A stretch of 49,173 bases of DNA from Verrucomicrobiota bacterium. Lineage in GTDB: Bacteria; Verrucomicrobiota; Verrucomicrobiia; Limisphaerales; JAHDYP01. The position numbers were made by a program, and so were the translations under genes. Where the stretch lies: positions 1 to 49,173 of the forward strand of contig JAHDYP010000034.1 of assembly GCA_023383055.1 (NCBI GenBank), in the 5' to 3' direction. The stretch's first letter is position 1; the number at the start of each line of letters is the position of its first letter. The notes beneath the pieces are model-generated. The model saw only the letters and a program-made list of their open reading frames with translations. It ran no database searches and was not told where the DNA came from. Positions 43,386 through 49,173 of the stretch are shown here, piece by piece.

Positions 43386-46300
43386 TCATCGCGTTTTCGC
43401 CTCGGGAGCGCTTTCTGGCGGGCGTGGCTGGGCGTCCCACAACCGCACGGTCGAATCCCAACATGCGGCCAGCCGCTGCCCATCCGGGCTAAACGCGACA
43501 CTCGAGATCCCTTCTCCTTGGGAAGGGCCTTTCAGGCTGAGCGTCTCCTGGCCGCTCGTGGTGTCCCATAGCTTTATCGTCCGATCCCGGCTCGCCGTCG
43601 CCAGCCGATTCCCGTCCGGGCTAAACGCCACGCCATCGACCCAACTGCTGTGCCCTCTCAAGGCGAGCGCCTCCTGACCGCTCGCGGCGTCCCAGATTCT
43701 CACGGTTCGATCCCCATAGGAGGACGCCGCCAGCCATTTCCCGTCGGGACTGAACGCCATGCCGAAGACCGCGTTGGTGAACCCTCCCAAGGTCAGCGTC
43801 TCCTGACCCGTCGTGGCATCCCACACCATCACGATCCGGCCGTTGAAGGACGCTGCCAGCCGTTTCGAGTCCGGGCTAAACGCTACGCAGAGGGCCATGC
43901 CGCGGTTCTGCTGCCGCAACGTGAGTGTTTCCCTGCCGCTTGCGGCGTCCCATACCTTCACGGCTGGCTCCCACCCTGCCGCCGCCAGCCATCTCCCGTC
44001 CGGACTAAAGGCCACGCCGCCGGCACCGTCTTGCCCTTTCAACGTCATTTCTTCCCGGCCGCTCGCGGCGTCCCACACCTTGACTGTGCCCTCCAGGCTC
44101 ACGGTGGCCAGTTGTTTTCCGTCCGGGCTGAAGACCACCTGATTGAGCCTGTTCGTGTTGGTCTCGAACGTGAGGACGTCTTGACCGCCGGTGGTGTCCC
44201 ACACTTTCACCGTGCCATCCCAGCTGGCCGCCGCCAGCCGTTTTCCGTCTGGACTAAAGGCCACGTTGCGGAAGAATGCGCCACGATGCCCTTCCAAGGT
44301 GAGCGTCTCCTCGTAGCTCATAGCGTCCCATACCTTCACCGTCCGATCCGTACTGGCCGATGCCAGCCGCTTCCCGTCTGGACTAAAGGCCACGCCACCG
44401 ACCATGTCGCTGTGTCCTTTCAACCTGAGAATCTCCTCGCCGCTCACGGCATCCCACACCCTCACCGTCAGATCCGAACTGGCCGACGCCAGCCGTTTCC
44501 CGTCCGGGCTGAACGCCACGCTGTTGACCTGGAACGTGTGCCCTTTCAAGGCGATCGTCTCCTGACCGGTCGTGGTGTCCCACAGTTTCACCTCGCCGGG
44601 TTCACCCGCAAACCAGCCAGCAACCGACGCCAGTCGTTCTCCGTCCGGACTAAACGCCACCTGATTGACCCCGTTGGTATGCCCTTCCAACCTGCGTATC
44701 TCCTGAGCGGTAAGGGCGTCTCACATCACGATCCGATTCCCGCTGCCTGCCGACAGTCGTTTCCCGTCCGGGCTATAGACCACCTTTGAGAACCCGTTCG
44801 TAAGCCCAGGTAAAGTGAAAACCTCGTGACCGCTCGTGGCGTCCCACACTTTCACCTCCGAGCTTGTCGACGCCAACCGTTTCCCGTCCGGGCTAAACGC
44901 CACGCTCCCGACTCCGGCGGTGTGCCCTTTCAGCGTGAGCAGATCCCGGTGACAGAGACGATCCAGGTAAAACCACTCGAAGTTCCGCAAGTCCGGTTGG
45001 CCCGGTTGAGGGCGATGCATTTCAAGAAGCTCGATGGCCCGGCCCACGTTCAGTTCGTCCCAATCCTTCTTCGCCAGGTTCAGGTTGGCGGTATAGAGCA
45101 GGCGCTGGTTGCTGTCGCGTTCGGCCTCCGCCGTGGCGCGCGCCTCCTCGGCAAGGCGCCGGAGTTCGGTTTCCCGTTGCTTCGCGTTAATCTCGTTCAG
45201 CCTGGCCTCTTCCGCGGCGGTGAAGAGGGACTTGTTCTTGATGGCCTGGGCGGCGGAGATTCCGGCGCTCACAGCCAAGAGCAAGGCGAAGCAGGCGGTG
45301 GTGGCCAGGGCCACCCTATGTCGGCGGGCGAACTTCCGGAGATGGTAGATCCGGCTCGGCTTCACCGCCATCACCGGCTCGTTGTCGAGGTAGCGCTGGA
45401 GGTCCGACGCCAGGGCGCTCGCCGTCTCATAGCGGCGCGAGCGGTCCTTATCCAGCGCTTTCAACACGACCCAGTCCAGTTCGCCCCGGATCAGCCTGGC
45501 CAAGCGGGCCGGCTCGATCGCGCGGCTCCGCGCCACCGTGGTCAGCTCGTCGTTGCTCAGGGTGGTCAGCCGGTTGGAGGGCCGCGGCGGCTCGAGCTCC
45601 CGGATCCGGCGCCGGATTTCATCATACCCACCGCGGGTCAGTTCCTTCGCTTCGACCGGCGTTTTGCCGGTGAGCAGTTCGTAAAGCAGCACCCCGAGCG
45701 AATAGATGTCGCTACGGGTGTCGATGTCCGTGCTGTCCATCGCTGCCTGTTCGGGACTCATGTAGGCCGGCGTGCCCATGAACTGATGGAACTGCGTGAA
45801 GGCGATCTTGTCGGTGAGATCGAGCTGCGTGGCCTTGGCGATGCCGAAGTCAATCACCTTGGGCACGGGGCGGCCGTCGATGGTCGCGACCAGGATGTTC
45901 GAGGGCTTGATGTCGCGGTGGATGATGCCTTTTTGGTGCGCATGCTGGATCGCCTGACAGATGGGAATGAAGAGCTCGAGCCGCTGACGGGTCGAGAGCT
46001 GGTGTTCATCGCAGTATTTCGTAACGGTCTGCCCCTTGACCAGTTCCATGACGAAAAACGGGCGGCCCGTTTCCGTGCAGCCGCCATCGAGCACGCGGGC
46101 GATGTGGGGATGATCCATCATGGCCAGTGCCTGCCGCTCGGCTTCGAAGCGAGCCACGACCTGTTGGGTGTCCATGCCCAGCTTGATGATCTTGAGCGCC
46201 ACGCGGCGGCGGACCGGCTCCCTCTGCTCGGCCATATAGACCGCGCCGAAGCCGCCGTCGCCGATCCTCTGCAGCAACGTGTAACGGCTGATCACCGTGC

Positions 46301-46553
46301 CGGGGCCTTCGGCGAGCGGCGTCGGCACGGTGGCATCCGCGTCGGTCAACCCGGGCAGCTTGCTCACATTCACCGCATTCCGGCCGAAGAAGTCTTCCGC
46401 TGCCGGCGTCGCGCGGAGCAGGCTGGCGATGCGTTCTCGCATTGGGGGATTGCCCTCGCAGGCAAAGTCGAGGTAGGCCGAGAGTCTCTCCGGATCTGCG
46501 AATTGGCGGGCGGCGTTGTAGATGGCCTCTTCGGCCGGGCTGGCGGTAGTCAT
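43386..46553 (-). pseudogene. PknB-type Ser/Thr kinase with WD40 propeller, interrupted by an in-frame TGA
   Basis: Read as one gene this is about 1055 residues. Kinase domain (about 90-370): IGDGGFGAVYMAEQ, VALKIIKLG (K121), IIHRDIKPSNIL (D214), VIDFGIAK (D235) and MGTPAYMSPEQA. A membrane helix (VALATTACFALLLAVSAG) and a coiled segment follow, then about 12 WD40 blades. At 44723-44721 a TGA stands where every other blade has W of the W-D-A/T motif (RIVM-stop-DALTAQE). The frame is intact on both sides, to the end at 43386. The ATG at 46553 fits family starts. A truncated 610-residue membrane kinase with under two blades could still be made. Confidence 0.85.
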
Positions 46554-46650
46554 GGTGTCATCACCGCGTGTCCTTCCATCTAGAAGTACGCTCTTTTCGC
46601 CGCCGACCCGACAGTCCAAATCAACTTTCTTATCGATCTGCCTTCGCGAT

Positions 46651-47205
46651 CTATTTCGGAATCCGTTCGAACAGCCAGGCCTTGGCGTAGGACCAATACC
46701 GCTCGACGGTCCGGGGCGAGAGGTTGAGCAGTTCGGCGATCTCCTTTTCGTCAAGCCCGACGAAAAAGCGGAGCTTCACGACCTCCGCCTTGTCAGGCGC
46801 CAGCAGAGCCAACTCTTCCAGGGCGGTGTTGATTTGAATCAATCGCTCGTCGTCGGCCGGCGCGGCGATTTCGACTTCGTCAACGTCCATCCGTTGTAGC
46901 GCGCCCCCGTGACGCTCCCGCAACTTGCGCCGGGCACGCTCGATCAGCAGATGGCGCATCGCCTGCGCGGCGGCGGAGAAGAAATGGCGACGGCTCGCAT
47001 ACTGGCGGTCGGGGCCATCGGCCAGCCGGAGCCAGGCCTCGTGGACCAAAGCGGTTGCCTGAAGGGTCTGCCCGTCGGGTTGTTGAGCCATCCTGGCGGC
47101 GGCCAGTCGGCGCAACTCATCGTACACAAGCGGCAGCAGCTTTTCAGCGGCACGCGGATCGCCTTCCTCGATTGCGTTCAGCAATTGAGTGACGTCGGCG
47201 GACAT
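46651..47205 (-). CDS. ECF-type RNA polymerase sigma factor
   Basis: A 184-residue sigma factor of the planctomycete/verrucomicrobial ECF type. Region 2: LLPLVYDELRRLAAARMAQQ, ATALVHEAWLRLADG and HFFSAAAQAMRHLLIERAR. Region 4: VVKLRFFVGLDEKEIAELLN and LSPRTVERYWSYAKAWLF. No anti-sigma factor is adjacent. The kinase-WD40 gene follows 97 bases downstream on the same strand, a pairing typical of these sigma factors, so control by phosphorylation is plausible. I use the ATG at 47205; upstream codons are repeat-derived Arg runs. Confidence 0.92.
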   Translation of the reverse strand: MSADVTQLLNAIEEGDPRAAEKLLPLVYDELRRLAAARMAQQPDGQTLQATALVHEAWLRLADGPDRQYASRRHFFSAAAQAMRHLLIERARRKLRERHGGALQRMDVDEVEIAAPADDERLIQINTALEELALLAPDKAEVVKLRFFVGLDEKEIAELLNLSPRTVERYWSYAKAWLFERIPK

Positions 47206-47298
47206 GGGCCGACGGTAGGCCTTCCGGATCAGGTCGTCCAGTCTGGGCAACTCGTGTCTGCGGAGCGAATACTGCTGCTCCTGCGAATGTTCCTGCCT

Positions 47299-47322
47299 GC
47301 GCCTTCTGCGCCTTCTGCGCCT
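47299..47322. repeat. Short GCGCCTTCT repeat upstream of the sigma factor gene
   Basis: Two to three GCGCCTTCT units in a row. They lie in the gap between the divergent sigma factor and oxidoreductase genes. Confidence 0.7.
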
Positions 47323-47501
47323 GGTGTCGCCTGGGTAGTGCCCCTTGTGTCCCGGCATTCGATGGTTGTCCCGGCCGGTGCTCGCGTCGGCGTCGGCGAT
47401 CCGTCGTGAAAGGTAGGTCTTGAACGCGGTGCCCTCTGCCGCTTATGCTCCGATCCAAGCCCGATAGCGAAGCCTATCGCACGATCCAATCCATTGATTC
47501 C

Positions 47502-48854
47502 ATGAATACCAACGAAGCTCCGAACTCCCGCACCGCCACGCGTCGTGAATTCCTCCGGACCTCAGGGAAGGCCGTTGCGGGCGTCACCGTCGCCTCGGCG
47601 CTGACGCGCCCCGGTTACGCGGCCGAGTCCAACACCATCAAGGTGGCACTGGTGGGTTGTGGCGGGCGGGGCGGTGGCGCGGCTGCCCAGGCCTTGTCCA
47701 CCCGGGGCCCCACCCAGTTGTGGGCAGTGGCGGATGTGTTTCCCGACCGTGTCCGGAACACCGCGGCGCAGCTCAAACAGCGGTTCCCCAAGCAGGCCGA
47801 TGTCCCCGCCGACCGGCAGTTTTCCGGGTTCGACGGCTACCGCAAGGCGATCGATTCGCTGGGACGCGGGGATGCCGTGATTCTGGCCACGCCGCCGGCA
47901 TTTCGGCCAATGCACCTCGAGTATGCGGTGGCCAAAGGCTGCCATGTGTTCATGGAAAAATCGTTTGCAGTGGATGCCCCCGGCATCCGGCGCGTGCTGG
48001 AGGCGGGCAAAGCCGCGGAGGCAAAGGGGCTGAAGATTGCGGGCGGGTTGATGAGCCGCCATTACCCGCCGCTGGAGCAGGCGGTTGATCAGATCCACCA
48101 GGGGCTGATCGGCGACGTGATCACCGCCTGGGCTTACCGCATGCATGGACCCGTGGGGCTCAGTCCCCGCCAGCCCGGCATGAAGGAGTTGGCCTTCCAG
48201 ATCGCCAATTACAGCTGTTTCACCTGGTTGAATGGGAGTTTCATCGTGGACTGGCTCATTCACAACATCGACGTCTGCTGCTGGGTCAAGGATGCCTGGC
48301 CGATCTCGGTGCAGGGCATGGGCGGCCGACAGACGCGCACCGAGCCCGATCAACTCTTCGACCAATACTTCGCCGAATACACATTCCCCGATGGCACCCG
48401 CCTGGCCGCCCAAGGCCGGCACATCAACAATACCTACGCCTTTTTCGGCGATATCATCCATGGCACGAAGGGATCGGCCGTCCTGGGCGAGGGGATTCCT
48501 TCGCCTCGCATCTTCAAGGGACACCACGCGAAGCCGGCGGCGTTGATCTGGCAATACCGCGGCGAGCCCACGGACGCCTACCAGATCGAGCACGATCTCT
48601 GGTTCGACGCCATCCGGAATGACAAGCCCTACAATGAAACGGATCGGTGCGCCAAGGCCTGTCTGACCGCCATCATGGGCCGCATGGCCTGCGAATCAGG
48701 CCAGACCATCACCTGGGAAGAAGCGCTGAACTCAAAGATCGAGCTCGCCCCCGGGCTGGCGGAGATTAAGAGCTTCGACGATCCGGCTCCGGTCATGCCC
48801 GATTCCGAAGGCCGGTATCCGATCGCCAAACCAGGCACGACCGAGGTGCTGTAG
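47502..48854 (+). CDS. Tat-exported Gfo/Idh/MocA-family oxidoreductase
   Basis: A 450-residue NAD(P)-dependent dehydrogenase-like protein with a twin-arginine signal (TATRREFLRTSGKAVAGVTV, residues 10-29). The Rossmann domain has KVALVGCGGRGGGAAAQA, VILATPPAFRPMHLEYAV and FMEKSFAVDAPGI, where the E-K pair is a family hallmark. The C-terminal domain has FIVDWLIHNIDVCCWVKDAW, whose Asp and His match the catalytic region of this family. Such proteins act on sugars or sugar derivatives in the periplasm; the substrate is unknown. The ATG at 47502 places the twin-arginine motif correctly. Confidence 0.92.
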   Translation: MNTNEAPNSRTATRREFLRTSGKAVAGVTVASALTRPGYAAESNTIKVALVGCGGRGGGAAAQALSTRGPTQLWAVADVFPDRVRNTAAQLKQRFPKQADVPADRQFSGFDGYRKAIDSLGRGDAVILATPPAFRPMHLEYAVAKGCHVFMEKSFAVDAPGIRRVLEAGKAAEAKGLKIAGGLMSRHYPPLEQAVDQIHQGLIGDVITAWAYRMHGPVGLSPRQPGMKELAFQIANYSCFTWLNGSFIVDWLIHNIDVCCWVKDAWPISVQGMGGRQTRTEPDQLFDQYFAEYTFPDGTRLAAQGRHINNTYAFFGDIIHGTKGSAVLGEGIPSPRIFKGHHAKPAALIWQYRGEPTDAYQIEHDLWFDAIRNDKPYNETDRCAKACLTAIMGRMACESGQTITWEEALNSKIELAPGLAEIKSFDDPAPVMPDSEGRYPIAKPGTTEVL

Positions 48855-49173
48855 CCCGCCCGCGCCGGCGGCACGATACCTTCCTCAAGTTCAGCTCCAA
48901 CGGTCTCCTTCTCCGTCGTTTCTATGGAGGCGGACCTGGGCGGTGGTATTCTTACGATGACGATCGACCACGTGCTTGACGGAACCATCATCTACTGATC
49001 TCCGGACTGTGGCTAGTCGCCGGTTGTGGTTGTGGTAGTCGCGGCAGCCCGGGTGGACATCAGGGGCTGCCGCAAGGCGCTGGACGACTCTGAGGTCGAG
49101 CTTGACGTCCTGCGGTTCTGATGGCTCTTTGGGTTCCGGAATCGAGGAAGGGCATGAACGCGCCATCCTATGC
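48855..49173. other. Right end of the window without a recognisable gene
   Basis: Open frames exist on both strands (the longest is about 90 codons on the minus strand) but have Arg/Pro-rich, unfamiliar composition. I see no promoter, repeat or gene that I can support. Confidence 0.4.

Noticed and set aside
44721..44723. Selenocysteine or programmed readthrough at the TGA in the kinase-WD40 gene
   Set aside because: The site needs Trp, not a redox Cys/Sec, and no selenocysteine insertion hairpin is evident; a nonsense change or sequencing error is simpler.
48891..49166. A 91-codon minus-strand frame at the window end
   Set aside because: There is no recognised motif, start signal or family similarity, and the composition is not gene-like.

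Overview
This 49 kb, GC-rich window looks like a chromosomal segment of a member of the Verrucomicrobiota, most likely a Pedosphaera/Limisphaerales-like lineage. This is an inference from gene content: a Tat-exported Gfo/Idh/MocA dehydrogenase, a DUF1080 protein fused to a PHP-like hydrolase, a secreted Ig-like protein with 'compared-value' modules, an ECF sigma factor beside a PknB-type kinase with WD40 repeats, and many short intergenic repeats that in places run into genes. Planctomycetota cannot be fully excluded. I see no rRNA, tRNA, CRISPR array, phage or complete insertion sequence.

Layout. (1) 1-13121, all on the minus strand: a respiratory and signalling block. Read in the direction of transcription it holds a secreted protein of unknown function, a CreD-like membrane protein, the CreB/CreC two-component pair, a membrane-anchored receiver-domain protein with a histidine-rich tail, then a cbb3 oxidase cluster (ccoI, ccoS, a ccoN-ccoO fusion, ccoQ, a one-haem ccoP, and ccoG cut by the window edge). 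(2) 13263-20985: carbohydrate genes, namely glgC, a GT2/GT21-like glycosyltransferase, a GT4 glycosyltransferase with a HAD hydrolase, a divergent glucosyl-3-phosphoglycerate synthase (gpgS) and a phosphomannose-isomerase-like cupin protein. (3) 20996-26634: a secreted Ig-like protein and dnaE, whose frame contains a block of intergenic-type repeats. (4) 27056-32631: a DUF1080-PHP fusion, divergent from a sugar-binding lipoprotein and a fucose-isomerase-like protein, then a DUF6580 membrane protein and a YfcE-type phosphoesterase. (5) 32750-40132: polyphosphate kinase, an NCS1 permease with a clear terminator, acetyl-CoA synthetase and its likely deacetylase AcuC. (6) 40133-43400: a rearranged, repeat-rich zone with gene fragments (GH20, S9 peptidase), an orphan nucleotidyltransferase, a chimeric lipoprotein ending in a WD40 blade, and a small secreted protein. 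(7) 43386-47205: an ECF sigma factor and a Ser/Thr kinase-WD40 gene broken by one in-frame TGA. (8) 47502-48854: a Tat-exported oxidoreductase.

How the parts fit. Region 1 suggests that low-oxygen respiration and its copper supply sit next to an envelope/metabolic two-component system. Regions 2 and 4 handle glycogen, compatible-solute and sugar metabolism. Region 5 joins acetate activation with its acetylation control. The most unusual items are the membrane-bound receiver protein beside ccoI, the repeat block inside dnaE, the TGA-interrupted kinase, and the chimeric genes of region 6.
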